NCBI GenBank assembly: GCA_023410575.1 | Contig: JAEYPP010000071.1 | Span: 1 to 64,000 of the forward strand | Direction of reading: 5' to 3' | From: Bacillota bacterium | Lineage (GTDB): Bacteria > Bacillota > Clostridia > Lachnospirales > Lachnospiraceae | DNA length: 64,000 nt | Shown: piece by piece, positions 25,205 to 34,479 of the stretch | How positions within the stretch are numbered: the first letter of the stretch is position 1 | How the letters are laid out: every line of letters starts with the position of its first letter | Notes under the pieces: generated by a model | The model's input: the letters and a program-made list of their open reading frames with translations, nothing else | Told to the model about the DNA's origin: nothing | The model's database searches: none | Translations under genes and position numbers: made by a program

Positions 25205-26005
25205 TTATCTATTTTCTTTTTTGTCTAAGTTCACATTAGTTGTTTTTTCTTCGGCTACCTTTTTCACTGCTTCTGCCTTTGCTTTAGCTGCCGCTTTTGC
25301 ATCCTCTTCTTTTTTCTGTTCAAGAATTTCATGATTTTCAGTACATGCAGAACCTGAACAAGAAGAACAATTGCCTCCACATGCTAATTCCGATTTTTCT
25401 GGAATATTAGTTGCTGACCTTAATTTTAACTTGTTCTGAATTGCAGTCAACATAGCAAGTACGAAGAACGCACCTGGAGCAAGAACAAAGATTGACATTG
25501 GTTCATACCAGCTAGGAGCAATATTGAAACCAAAGATTGTACCAGCACCAAGTAATTCACGGAATGCACCGATACAAGTTAAGCCTAGTGTAAAACCAAG
25601 ACCCATACCAATACCATCAAAGATGGATGGAAGAACTGGATTTTTGGAAGCATAAGCTTCTGCACGACCTAAGATAATACAGTTAACAACGATGAGAGGA
25701 ATATAAATACCTAATGATTCATTTAAAGAATTCATGTAAGCCTTCAATAATAACTCAACAATTGTTACAAAGGTAGCTACTACTACGATAAATGCAGGCA
25801 TTCTTACCTTATCCGGAATCTTTTTACGTAGCATAGAAATTAACATATTGGACATAATTAATACAACTGTAGTCGTTAAGCCCATACCAGCGCCATTGAT
25901 AGCTGAAGTTGTAACCGCAAGCGTCGGACACATACCAAGCATAAGAACGAACGTTGGGTTTTCTTTTATAACACCGTTATAAACACGTTCCAAACACTTA
26001 TTCAC
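25205..26005 (-). CDS. rnfE: Rnf complex subunit E with cysteine-rich C-terminal tail
   Basis: Integral membrane subunit paired with RnfA. The first 200 residues are standard RnfE/NqrD (VLMLGMCPTLAVTTSA, IVVNCIILGRAEAYA, GAFRELLGAGTIFG). The next 65 residues are extra: a cluster of cysteines (CGGNCSSCSGSAC) and then a highly charged Ala/Lys/Glu stretch likely to be coiled coil. The tail should be cytoplasmic and could bind a metal or cluster. The GTG start at 26005 follows GGAGGTG and overlaps the rnfG stop by 8 bases. Confidence 0.93.
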   Translation of the reverse strand: MNKCLERVYNGVIKENPTFVLMLGMCPTLAVTTSAINGAGMGLTTTVVLIMSNMLISMLRKKIPDKVRMPAFIVVVATFVTIVELLLKAYMNSLNESLGIYIPLIVVNCIILGRAEAYASKNPVLPSIFDGIGMGLGFTLGLTCIGAFRELLGAGTIFGFNIAPSWYEPMSIFVLAPGAFFVLAMLTAIQNKLKLRSATNIPEKSELACGGNCSSCSGSACTENHEILEQKKEEDAKAAAKAKAEAVKKVAEEKTTNVNLDKKENR

Positions 26006-26648
26006 TTACAACACCTCCAATACCTTCATTCAGCAGTTCACTTGCAAAAGCTAAAGCTGCATTTACAGTTTCGGTAACTGCAGTACTAGTAACTGTCGCA
26101 CCACTGATTGCATTGATTTCAAAATCACCCGCTTTTTCCTGACCATTCTTAATTAATGTAAATGAATCCGTATTTACTTCAGAGAATTGTCCTTTAAATT
26201 CATCCTCAGTTGCTCTTGAACCAAGACCTTTTGTTTCAGAAATCTGTAAGATCTCAATTTTGGTTAATGTTCCATCTGCTTTTATACCAAGAGAGAATTT
26301 AATATCTCCACCATAACCTGCATTGGATGTGATTGTCATAACATAACCAATGGCTTTTCCACTTGCATCTTTTGCAATGCATACTTCATCTAAAGTGGAA
26401 GCGTTGAAACCATTTTGTTCGAAGAACTCACCAGCTTTAGCTACTTTATTATTTAACTCTTCGTTCGTATCATCAACTAAAGCTGCCTCTGCATAAACTG
26501 CAGCATATGCTTTTGCTTTTGCTTCAGCCGCTGCTTTAGCAATCGGACCCTTCGTAATTTCATATACAAAACCAAGGGCAACAGCAGCAACTAATGTTAT
26601 AGCAAATAATGCAAAAGCATCTTTAAATAGTGTGGATTTTTTTTGCAC
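25998..26648 (-). CDS. rnfG: Rnf complex subunit G, flavoprotein
   Basis: Single-span membrane protein of 216 residues with an external FMN domain. After the N-terminal membrane anchor (residues 9-30), an Ala/Lys-rich stretch leads to the FMN-binding domain; the covalent flavin attachment motif is SGATVTSTAV near residue 187, where the second Thr of SGATxT carries FMN. The GTG start at 26648 follows AGGAGG and lies inside the 3' end of rnfD (26-base overlap), which implies translational coupling. Confidence 0.95.
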   Translation of the reverse strand: MQKKSTLFKDAFALFAITLVAAVALGFVYEITKGPIAKAAAEAKAKAYAAVYAEAALVDDTNEELNNKVAKAGEFFEQNGFNASTLDEVCIAKDASGKAIGYVMTITSNAGYGGDIKFSLGIKADGTLTKIEILQISETKGLGSRATEDEFKGQFSEVNTDSFTLIKNGQEKAGDFEINAISGATVTSTAVTETVNAALAFASELLNEGIGGVVSE

Positions 26649-27660
26649 GCTTCTTACCTCCTATTCCAAACGCTCTAGGAAGCGTTAATTTTTCGATCAA
26701 TGGAACTAATAGATTGCAGAAAATAATTGCGTAAGAAACGCCTTCTGCAGAACCACCCCAGAGACGGAAAATTGCAGTTAAACAACCAAGACATACACCA
26801 AATACGATTTGACCTATTGGTGTAATTGGCGAAGTCACATAATCGGTAGCCATAAAGAAGGCACCAAGGATTAAACCACCACCAAGGATGTGTGCTAAAA
26901 CATAATTAATATCAAACCCTTGCTTACTAAATGCAGAATAGATTGATACAAATACTGCTAATGATCCAATATAAGTTAACGGAATACGTAAGGAGATTAC
27001 TTTACGGTATACAAGATAAATTGCACCAATCAATAGCATCATTGCACTTGTTTCACCTATGACACCACCAGTAAAGCCAAAGAACATATCCAATATGCTC
27101 GGAATTGCTTCTTTACCTTCCTTAATCACTGCTAATGGAGTAGCACCAGTAATACCATCTAATCCTGCTGCACCATAGTTAAATAAATACAAAGCTTCGC
27201 TAGATGCTTTCGATGTGGCAAATGCTTCTACACCAAATGCAGTCATACGACCTGTAAAGCAGATACTTAAGAAACATCTAGCTGCTAGTGCAGGATTCAT
27301 AAAGTTCTGACCCAAACCACCATAAAGCATCTTAACTACAATAATTGCAAATGCACCACCGATTACTGGCATCCATACAGGGGAGCTAGCTGGTAGATTC
27401 ATACCAAGTAATAAACCAGTAACTAATGCAGAACATTCATATGGATGTTCTGGCACCTTCATAAATTTTTCATATAAGAATTCTGCTACAACACAAGAAG
27501 TTACTGATACTAAGAGAATCAGAAAAGCTTGAAAACCGAACTGATATACACCAAAGATACTAGCCGGCATCAGTGCAATTGCAACATCTCTCATAATCTG
27601 TGCTGTAGTAACACCACTACGAACGTGTGGTGATGCAGAGACATTATACCTATCTTTCAA
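26623..27660 (-). CDS. rnfD: Rnf complex subunit D, flavoprotein
   Basis: Multi-pass membrane subunit homologous to NqrB, about 345 residues. It has SASPHVRSGVTTAQIMRDV at the N-terminus and the covalent flavin site region GITGATPL near residue 175, followed by several spans including the conserved FFMATDYVTSP. The longest frame begins with a GTG that lies inside the AGAGGTGG ribosome site, so a TTG at 27660 (five bases after it) is the more likely start. It lies 30 bases after rnfC and overlaps rnfG by 26. Confidence 0.94.
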   Translation of the reverse strand: MKDRYNVSASPHVRSGVTTAQIMRDVAIALMPASIFGVYQFGFQAFLILLVSVTSCVVAEFLYEKFMKVPEHPYECSALVTGLLLGMNLPASSPVWMPVIGGAFAIIVVKMLYGGLGQNFMNPALAARCFLSICFTGRMTAFGVEAFATSKASSEALYLFNYGAAGLDGITGATPLAVIKEGKEAIPSILDMFFGFTGGVIGETSAMMLLIGAIYLVYRKVISLRIPLTYIGSLAVFVSIYSAFSKQGFDINYVLAHILGGGLILGAFFMATDYVTSPITPIGQIVFGVCLGCLTAIFRLWGGSAEGVSYAIIFCNLLVPLIEKLTLPRAFGIGGKKRAKKIHTI

Positions 27661-27690
27661 AGATTCCACCTCTTTCGATTTATTAAAATA

Positions 27691-29013
27691 CTATTTCACC
27701 TTTTTTCTTTCATTAAAAATTGAACGTCTTGTCTCCTTGAAAGCTTGAGTTAACGGGATTCCTGCTGGACATACATACGTACAACTACCACACTCATAGC
27801 ATTCCATACCATTTAATTTCTCAAAACCCTCATTGTCAAAACGAAGTGCACATTCCACCATTTTTTGCGGTAGTAATAAGCATGGACAAGCTTTTACACA
27901 ACGACCACAGTGAATACAATTCGTTTGTGGCATTTCAGCAACCTCATCTTTTTTAAATGCTAGAAGCGCACTAGAAATTTTGGTTACAGGAACATCTAAA
28001 CTATAAATGGCTAGTCCCATCATTGGTCCACCAGAAATCAATTTTTCTGGAGTCTCAACAAAACCACCTACAGCGTCTACTAACTCGTTATAATTGGTAC
28101 CAGTACGTACGATAAAATTTCTTGCATCGTTTACTGCATCACCACCTACGGTAAGTACACGACGAATCAATGGAGTTGATTCAGCAACAGCCATATAGAT
28201 AGAAATAACAGTATCAACATTATTCACAATGCAACCAACATCTACAGGAAGCATAGTGGAATTTATCTTCTTTCCAGTTGTTGCATAGACTAAATGACGC
28301 TCAGCACCTTCCGGATACTTGGTCTTAAGCACTTTAACCGTAATATTCTTTTCCTTATTAACTAAATCTTTTAATATCTTAATAGCTTCTGGCTTGTTAT
28401 CTTCGATTGCAATAATTCCCTTTGCATTAGGAAATAAAGAAAGTATGATTTTAAGTCCACCAATTAATTTGTCTGGCTGCTCAATCATCATACGATAATC
28501 ACTTGTTAAATATGGTTCACATTCCGAACCATTCACAATGATATTTTTTATTGCTGTATCATCTTTAGGAGTTAATTTAATATGAGTAGGAAAACCTGCA
28601 CCACCCATTCCAACAATTCCTGCTTCTTTAATGAAGTTACGAATTTCCTCTTTGGATAATTTTGTATAATCTCTTTTTGTTCCCATACCTTCAATTGTTG
28701 CATATTCATTGTCATTTTCAACAACAATTGACTCTACCATAGTACCTGCTACAGTTAATCTAGGTTCTACTGCTTTCACAGTACCAGACACAGAACTAAT
28801 TACACATGCAGATACAAATCCACCTGCTTCACCAATCTTCTGACCAACTAAAACCCTATCCCCTTTCGTTACAATTGGCTTTGCCGGCGAACCAATGTGC
28901 TGAATCATTGGATAAACCAAGTCTCCCTTTGGTAGTAAAATCGTGGTAGGTTTATCTTGCGACCATTCTTTTCCCTCATAAGGATGAATACCGCCCTTAA
29001 ACGTTCCTCCCAT
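27691..29013 (-). CDS. rnfC: Rnf complex subunit C, NADH-binding iron-sulphur protein
   Basis: Peripheral cytoplasmic subunit, 440 residues, expected to bind NADH and FMN and reduce NAD+ with electrons from ferredoxin. It begins GGTFKGGIHPYEGKE, contains the glycine-rich GMGGAGFPTHIK near residue 140, ECEPYLTSDYRMM, and two [4Fe-4S] motifs near the C-terminus (CIHCGRCVKACP and CYECGSCTYVCP). First gene of rnfCDGEAB. AAAGAGGGAAAAGAC precedes the ATG. No clear promoter was found in the 300 bases upstream. Confidence 0.95.
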   Translation of the reverse strand: MGGTFKGGIHPYEGKEWSQDKPTTILLPKGDLVYPMIQHIGSPAKPIVTKGDRVLVGQKIGEAGGFVSACVISSVSGTVKAVEPRLTVAGTMVESIVVENDNEYATIEGMGTKRDYTKLSKEEIRNFIKEAGIVGMGGAGFPTHIKLTPKDDTAIKNIIVNGSECEPYLTSDYRMMIEQPDKLIGGLKIILSLFPNAKGIIAIEDNKPEAIKILKDLVNKEKNITVKVLKTKYPEGAERHLVYATTGKKINSTMLPVDVGCIVNNVDTVISIYMAVAESTPLIRRVLTVGGDAVNDARNFIVRTGTNYNELVDAVGGFVETPEKLISGGPMMGLAIYSLDVPVTKISSALLAFKKDEVAEMPQTNCIHCGRCVKACPCLLLPQKMVECALRFDNEGFEKLNGMECYECGSCTYVCPAGIPLTQAFKETRRSIFNERKKVK

Positions 29014-29448
29014 GTCTTTTCCCTCTTTCTCTCTAATTTAAGACTTTTGAAGCCTAGTTACATTTTTAACGCACAAAATGGCGCCTAATTTTAGTGAATT
29101 TACGCGCTCCTCTACATAATAACATATAAACCTATTTTTTTAAATTAGATATTTCAATTATTTTATGAAAAATATATCCATATTTGTCGAACACTGCATT
29201 TTCCCATCGAACTATTACTCAAAATACTGTCGATAGCAATAATCTTAGCGACTTCTTAATTTACAGAATTTATTGTTCAATATGTAAAATAGATATATAG
29301 ATACATTAAAACAGGAGTACATGAAAAAGAAGAGATAGGAGAAAACTTCTATCCCTTCTTTTTCTAATTTTCATTCCAACTGCGAAACATAAAACTATTT
29401 CCTATTTTTCTCACGTTATTCGAGATTCTACTTTGATATTATGTACAT
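29014..29448. other. Intergenic region rnfC/spoIIID
   Basis: About 435 bases, AT-rich. The spoIIID-side part holds a terminator (29323-29363). The rnfC promoter must be here, but I find no convincing -35/-10 pair. A GCGC...GCGC pair near 29083-29108 is too short to interpret. Confidence 0.5.
29323..29363 (-). terminator. spoIIID terminator
   Basis: GAAAAAGAAGaGATAG pairs with CTATCcCTTCTTTTTC around a short loop, downstream of the spoIIID stop on the minus strand. Confidence 0.7.
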
Positions 29449-29739
29449 CTAATACCCTTGTAACGATTTTCCTTTATGTAAATACTTCTCCTTCGTTGCC
29501 AACCCCCCTCGGATATGTCTCTCTGACTTATTCAAATCCAATACCACGCGTGCTCGATCTGCGAGGGAGGGATTGACTTGCAATAATCGTTCAGTTACAT
29601 CCTTGTGTACTGTTGACTTGGAAATTCCGAACTGCCTTGCGGTTTGACGGACTGTCGCATTATTTTCAATAATATATGCAGCAATCTCTGCAGCACGTTC
29701 CTCGATCTGTTTATGCTTAAACAAATTGGAGCCTTTCAT
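29449..29739 (-). CDS. spoIIID: Sporulation transcription factor SpoIIID
   Basis: Small DNA-binding protein of 96 residues that acts in the mother cell during endospore formation, modulating sigma-E and sigma-K genes. It shows the helix-turn-helix TVRQTARQFGISKSTVHKDV, then TERLLQVNPSLADRARVVLD and the basic C-terminal RHIRGGLATKEKYLHK, matching SpoIIID. The frame is open to 29790; the ATG at 29739 behind AGGTGG gives the family length and is chosen. It marks the organism as a spore former. Confidence 0.95.
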   Translation of the reverse strand: MKGSNLFKHKQIEERAAEIAAYIIENNATVRQTARQFGISKSTVHKDVTERLLQVNPSLADRARVVLDLNKSERHIRGGLATKEKYLHKGKSLQGY

Positions 29740-29900
29740 GAAGTTCCACCTGTAATACTTGTTTTTATAATTTATTCGAGGACAATACAATTTATGCTTA
29801 AGTCAACAAAAAGACCAGTCTTTTTATGCTCTTTTAGAAACCAGATATAGCTCATCCAGAAACTATCTGGCTAAATCTCGATTGTCAAAAGACCAAAGGA

Positions 29901-30467
29901 TTACCACATACTCTTCCTAATCCGTTTCCAATATTTCACGATAAATTCTTCATATGCGAGATCAAAAATTACAAGTGCTATCTGACCACCTATAAATAAT
30001 CCAATATACATCCAGGTTTTTAGTTCTCCTGGATAGATTAGCTTAGGAGCGAAAATTAGTATTGGTAAGTATCCCAAATTAAATACAATCAACTTAATCA
30101 CCCATAACAACCTTTTCCTAGGCTTTATCGATATCTCACTATGTTCTAATGTAGCCAACTTTTTTAAATCTCTTTGTACTAAACTAGAATTAATTACTTC
30201 CATAATTAAAAGATAAGCTGCCATAGCTGCGAATGTTAAACAATAAATTTTATTAGGCGCTAAAATGAGGGACAGTAGAACACTTGCCAAATAAAATGCT
30301 ATACCATAACTAATCGTTGTTTCTAGTACAGATACTCCAACTAAGTAGGCCGCTGCTGCCAAGAAAAAGAGAGTTCCCGTTTCAATGACAGAGCTTAAAA
30401 TTGTACAAAGAACCGTAATTGATAACATTACTCCTAATAAAGCTATTCGTTTCGTGCTTACATGCAT
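29901..30467 (-). CDS. Membrane protein of the DUF5685/J-domain triad
   Basis: An uncharacterised protein of about 188 residues with four or more hydrophobic stretches in the first 100 residues and two more near 125-160 (LIVFNLGYLPILIFAPKLI, TWMYIGLFIGGQIALVIFDL). The C-terminus is basic (YWKRIRKSMW). The ATG at 30467 overlaps the stop of the J-domain gene by 10 bases and sits behind GGGAGGAG, so the two are translationally coupled. I do not recognise the family; its context suggests it works with the J-domain and DUF5685 proteins. Confidence 0.65.
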   Translation of the reverse strand: MHVSTKRIALLGVMLSITVLCTILSSVIETGTLFFLAAAAYLVGVSVLETTISYGIAFYLASVLLSLILAPNKIYCLTFAAMAAYLLIMEVINSSLVQRDLKKLATLEHSEISIKPRKRLLWVIKLIVFNLGYLPILIFAPKLIYPGELKTWMYIGLFIGGQIALVIFDLAYEEFIVKYWKRIRKSMW

Positions 30468-31066
30468 GTGCACAAATCTCCTCCCATACACTCACAGCAT
30501 GTATCCGCAATACATAAATTACAACACATATCGGATGCATCCATACCGCCACGACCATATCCACTTCCCATTGTGTTATAACGTTGACCTCCAAAGGATA
30601 ACTGATTAACAAGGTTGCGGTATTGCATATTATTTGGCTCCATCGATAAAGCTGTATTGGCATGCTCTACTGCTATCATATTGTTTCCTAATCCTAAGTT
30701 AGCAATTGCACTAAAATAATACCATTGTGATGTACGATTATTAATACTTGCTAAAGCTGCTACAGCCTCTTTATAACGTCTTGCATTAATAAGGTTTGCT
30801 ACCTGATACAACTCGCCAGTCCCACTATATGTTTGATCAGAATAAGAACCAGAGTTTTTTGTAAATCCCCCATTCTGACGTTCATTGATAATAGAATCGT
30901 AAGCCTCTTGCACTTCTTTAAACTTCTCTTCTGCCAAACCTGACAAAGGATTATCAACATATGAGTCTGGATGATACTTTCTGCTTAACTCACGGTAAGC
31001 TCTTTTTACTTCATCGTCAGTTGCAGTTCTTGAAATACCAAGAACTTGATATGGATCTTGTAACAT
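30458..31066 (-). CDS. J-domain protein with cysteine-rich tail
   Basis: A 202-residue co-chaperone-like protein. The J domain (residues 3-65) has PYQVLGISRTATDDEVKRAY and the HPD signature (KYHPDSY) needed to stimulate Hsp70 ATPase. A TPR-like helical part follows (residues 90-150), and the last 30 residues hold nine cysteines (MCCNLCIADTCCECMGGDLC then TCM). It is not DnaJ itself, as the zinc-finger and C-terminal substrate domains are missing. It starts 2 bases after the DUF5685 stop and overlaps the membrane-protein gene. Confidence 0.82.
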   Translation of the reverse strand: MLQDPYQVLGISRTATDDEVKRAYRELSRKYHPDSYVDNPLSGLAEEKFKEVQEAYDSIINERQNGGFTKNSGSYSDQTYSGTGELYQVANLINARRYKEAVAALASINNRTSQWYYFSAIANLGLGNNMIAVEHANTALSMEPNNMQYRNLVNQLSFGGQRYNTMGSGYGRGGMDASDMCCNLCIADTCCECMGGDLCTCM

Positions 31067-31068
31067 AA

Positions 31069-31908
31069 TTATATTTCCTCTCTCTTCTCTTCTTGTTTAT
31101 TCTGCTTTTTATCGTACTTTTTCCACACACCAGCATAAAGTATGTTGCGAAGTAGCTCTACATCCCATACTAGAGGTAGTTTCTCGAATTCTCTTGTACA
31201 TTCCGCCATCATATTGGTTAAAATCCGTTTTACATTATTCTCAAAATCATCTTGTATCGCAATCATAGCAAACGGATTATAGCTACCTGATTTTATATCT
31301 TCTTCTAAATCATCATATGCATCTAATAAATAGATGAATTTACCCAGATAAAAACCCATATTGCGAAGTGTATCTTCCCAAATATCCTCTTTGTATACAA
31401 ACAATTCTCCCATCAATTCTCCAAATGGTCGGCTAATGACATCAATTGTTTGCTCGTTTTGCTTTTCTAATTCTGAAAGCTTTATTAAAGAAGAACGTAT
31501 CACTTCACATTGACGTGGGTACTTCTTTTCTACCTTTTTATATCGTCGCTTTAAAAGCTTTGCCCCACTCAAACCAATGACGCTCTTATCATCTGACCAA
31601 TCATCTAGCAGTTTATGATAGGTTAATGCAATGTTTAAGTCCGCCGCATAATCACTGATCTCATTGGCAATCATCCAATGCTTTGTTGTTGGGTGCGCAA
31701 GGCAACGCTTATTTCTTTGTGTAACATTACTTTCATATAGAGAAGTTAAAAGGATGATAAGAAATGTCATATCATATGTCAATGTCATCTGACCAAATCG
31801 ACCATACTTTTTCTTTAATTGGTGACATAACCCGCAATAATATGCTTTATATTTGTAGTATTCCTTAACCTTAAGCTCCTGCTTGTTGATATTTACATAA
31901 CCAAACAT
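31069..31908 (-). CDS. DUF5685 family protein
   Basis: A 279-residue, largely helical protein of unknown function. It starts MFGYVNINKQELKVKEYYKY and has AYYCGLCHQLKKKYG near residue 28, a cysteine motif (CGLC) typical of DUF5685. An aspartate-rich helix YLLDAYDDLEEDIKSGSYNP near residue 215 recalls the metal-binding helices of isoprenoid synthases, though no enzymatic role is shown. The frame is open to 31974; the ATG at 31908 behind AAGGAGGAGC is preferred. It is the first gene of a three-gene unit with J-domain and membrane proteins. Confidence 0.78.
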   Translation of the reverse strand: MFGYVNINKQELKVKEYYKYKAYYCGLCHQLKKKYGRFGQMTLTYDMTFLIILLTSLYESNVTQRNKRCLAHPTTKHWMIANEISDYAADLNIALTYHKLLDDWSDDKSVIGLSGAKLLKRRYKKVEKKYPRQCEVIRSSLIKLSELEKQNEQTIDVISRPFGELMGELFVYKEDIWEDTLRNMGFYLGKFIYLLDAYDDLEEDIKSGSYNPFAMIAIQDDFENNVKRILTNMMAECTREFEKLPLVWDVELLRNILYAGVWKKYDKKQNKQEEKREEI

Positions 31909-32000
31909 TAGCTCCTCCTTTTGATTCGAACTTCTGACTAAGCACATTATATCAGTTAAATCACCAATTCGCATTAATTAAATAAGATTTTAATAATATT

Positions 32001-32360
32001 TTAAGACATTAATTCTTTCTTCCACTCTTCCTCTTTAAAACCGAACAATACTCCATCTTCCATTACTAAGACTGGACGTTTTATTAACATGCCATCACTT
32101 GCTAGACATTCCAACAGTTCCTCTTCTGTCATTATCTTAACTTTTTCCTTTAAGTTCATCTCTCGATATAAAACTCCACTTGTATTAAAGAATTTTAAGA
32201 GAGATAAGTTACTTTTATCTTTCCAAGACCTTATTTCTTCTTTCGTCGGTGGTTCCTCTTTTATATCCTTGGATTCAAATATAATATTATTATTAGTTAT
32301 CCATTTTTTTGCTTTTTGACAAGTAGAGCACTTTGAGTACCCATAAAATACATTCGCCAT
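32001..32360 (-). CDS. ArsC/Spx family protein
   Basis: Thioredoxin-fold protein of 119 residues. It has the CxxC site YSKCSTCQKAKKW at residues 8-20, and the family's C-terminal region LIKRPVLVMEDGVLFGF. Such proteins are annotated as arsenate reductase-like or Spx-like regulators; the double cysteine and lack of an Spx RNA-polymerase contact signature leave both possible. It lies just upstream, divergent, from a superoxide dismutase gene, consistent with redox stress. Confidence 0.8.
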   Translation of the reverse strand: MANVFYGYSKCSTCQKAKKWITNNNIIFESKDIKEEPPTKEEIRSWKDKSNLSLLKFFNTSGVLYREMNLKEKVKIMTEEELLECLASDGMLIKRPVLVMEDGVLFGFKEEEWKKELMS

Positions 32361-32457
32361 TAATTCAATACCTCCGATGTCATATCAATGTTTCATGAAA
32401 CAATCCCAATGTTTTCACATAGACTATACTAAATGAACTTTATAGGATATTTTCATT

Positions 32458-33138
32458 ATGAATCAAATGCACAAAACTTATCCATTTCAATTACTGCCTC
32501 TTCCTTATTCGAAATCTAGCTTAAGTCCAAACATTAGCGAAGAAACATTGTCATTTCATCATGATAAGCACTTAAAAAATTATGTTGATACTTTAAATAA
32601 AATATTAGAGCCTTACCCGATGTATCACTCTTGGACATTGGAAGCACTTGTCACATATTTTTATTTATTACCTCATGATATCCAGATACCAATTCGAAAT
32701 AACGCTGGTGGTGTATATAATCATGATTTATATTTTTCAACTTTGAAACCATTATCGAATCAATTGCTTAATACATTGGATCTTTCTCATAATACCATGA
32801 ATCGTCGCTATGACACCTCACCAAATGAATTTTACATTCGGTTTCGCCAGACTTTTCACAGTTATCAAGAATTTAAAGCTTTATTCAAAGCTAGTGCATT
32901 AAGTGTATTCGGTTCCGGCTATGCATGGTTAGTCGTAAATAACAATCAAGAATTACTCATTGTAACAACGCCAAACCAAAACACTCCACTGATACAAGGC
33001 CTTCGCCCATTATTGACAATTGATGTATGGGAACATGCATACTACTTAGATTACCAAAATCGAAGACAAGAGTATATCGACCAATGGTTTGAGCTCATTA
33101 ATTGGGACGAAGTGACATGTAATTGGGGACGCTACTAA
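32458..33138 (+). CDS. Superoxide dismutase, Fe/Mn type
   Basis: Converts superoxide to hydrogen peroxide and oxygen in the cytoplasm; 226 residues. Metal-binding positions are visible: the first His in LSFHHDKHLKNY (near 34), the His in GGVYNHDLYF (near 87), and Asp and His in TIDVWEHAYYLDYQNRR (near 190). The length and order of blocks match the family, though the sequence is divergent (for example SPNEFYIRFRQTF in place of the more usual loop). Whether iron or manganese is used cannot be told. It starts 97 bases from the divergent ArsC-like gene. In an anaerobe this is an oxygen-defence gene. Confidence 0.9.
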   Translation: MNQMHKTYPFQLLPLPYSKSSLSPNISEETLSFHHDKHLKNYVDTLNKILEPYPMYHSWTLEALVTYFYLLPHDIQIPIRNNAGGVYNHDLYFSTLKPLSNQLLNTLDLSHNTMNRRYDTSPNEFYIRFRQTFHSYQEFKALFKASALSVFGSGYAWLVVNNNQELLIVTTPNQNTPLIQGLRPLLTIDVWEHAYYLDYQNRRQEYIDQWFELINWDEVTCNWGRY

Positions 33139-33167
33139 ATGTAACGCCCCCAATACCGTATCATTAA

Positions 33168-34304
33168 CTAATTCATTATTGAATGTTCACGTAAAAAACT
33201 TAAAACTTTATTCTCAAGTAAGGCTTTTTCAACTTTGTCGCGTCCACCATTTTTCTCTTCTAATACCTTAGCGGATTCATATCCAAAGTTTAAAGCCGCC
33301 TCTTCGATTAACTTTAAATACTCCTCATCTGTAATCTTGATTCCTTCCACCTTTGCTATTTCTGCTAAAACATAGCTTTCTTTTACATAAAGTTCGGCTA
33401 AATACTTTACTTCCTCATTGTATTGCTCCATTGTCATACCGAAAGATGAAGCTACAAACGACTCTAAGTCAAGACCATAATAGGACGCTGCTGTCTTATA
33501 AGTTTCCTGTATCTCCTCTTCCTTTGCATCAATTTCACTCTGGTCCACGGAACTAAAAGTTGAATTTTTGACTATTTGCTCTAATATTTGATCATCAACT
33601 GTACTTTGAAGCTCATATTTCATATTCTCCTCTAAACCTTGAGACAGGTATTTATTGTATTCATCGGTAGTATTGTATTCTGTATTATAAGCAACAAACT
33701 CATCCGTATATTCTCTTACCCCAATTTCCTTTATTGTTACGGTATACTCTGCTTCCTTTCCAACAATATCTGACTGTGGAAATGAGTCTGGAATAGTTAC
33801 TCTGACGGTAACTGTCTCACCCACCTTTTTCCCAATGAGCTGTGCATCGAAACCTTCTATAAATTCATCTGAACCAATATGAATCTCAAAATTCTTGGCT
33901 GTACTATAATCAAACTCTTTTCCATCTACAAGACCTGTATAGTCAACAATGACATAATCTCCATCTTCGACCACTTCTCGGTCCTTAATAGGTAACATAT
34001 CCGATTCATACTGAACAAAATTAAGAATCTCCTGCTCAATGTCTTCCTCTGTAACTTCTACTTCCGGTACTGTTACTGATAATCCCTTATACTCGCCAAG
34101 TTGAAACTCAAATTCTTTTCTTGGTCCACCAAACAGAACAATCACTCCTATGATAGTTATAATCATAACTATTATGAATAGAATCATAATTCTCATTCCC
34201 TTTTTAGGGACCTTCCAGGTTATTCGAGATTTTTTTACGTTCTCATCATTAGTTTCTGGTGTAATTCGTTCTCCATTTTGATTCATTACTTTCTCCTCAC
34301 TCAA
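33168..34304 (-). CDS. Membrane-anchored FKBP/trigger-factor-like peptidyl-prolyl isomerase
   Basis: A 378-residue protein with one N-terminal span (about residues 35-57) followed by an external part resembling trigger factor: a segment LGEYKGLSVTVPEVEVTEED, an FKBP domain (VEDGDYVIVDYTGLVDGKEF, EFIEGFDAQLIGKKVGETVT) and a helical chaperone-like C-terminus. It probably helps fold exported proteins at the membrane surface. It is the closest relative of the next gene upstream (34480-35631), so the two arose by duplication. The cytosolic ribosome-binding domain of true trigger factor is absent. Confidence 0.82.
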   Translation of the reverse strand: MSEEKVMNQNGERITPETNDENVKKSRITWKVPKKGMRIMILFIIVMIITIIGVIVLFGGPRKEFEFQLGEYKGLSVTVPEVEVTEEDIEQEILNFVQYESDMLPIKDREVVEDGDYVIVDYTGLVDGKEFDYSTAKNFEIHIGSDEFIEGFDAQLIGKKVGETVTVRVTIPDSFPQSDIVGKEAEYTVTIKEIGVREYTDEFVAYNTEYNTTDEYNKYLSQGLEENMKYELQSTVDDQILEQIVKNSTFSSVDQSEIDAKEEEIQETYKTAASYYGLDLESFVASSFGMTMEQYNEEVKYLAELYVKESYVLAEIAKVEGIKITDEEYLKLIEEAALNFGYESAKVLEEKNGGRDKVEKALLENKVLSFLREHSIMN

Positions 34305-34329
34305 AGTGTGCTATCAAAGAAACGAAAGA

Positions 34330-34389
34330 GACTGCTGCAAAATATATTTCATCGAAAACCTTCAATGATTTCTCTTACAACAGTCCCCT
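34330..34389 (-). terminator. Terminator between the two PPIase genes
   Basis: GACTGcTG and CAaCAGTC arms with an inner imperfect stem lie in the 175-base gap after the upstream PPIase stop. The motif CTGTTG/CTGCTGCA belongs to the terminator family of this window. T-rich sequence follows weakly, so partial read-through is possible. Confidence 0.55.
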
Positions 34390-34479
34390 TTATTTTATTC
34401 TAGTCAGCCCCTATACATTTACTGTTCAATTGCTGTTTTATTCCTATTATCTTGATATAGAAAATATTTGTGCATTTAC

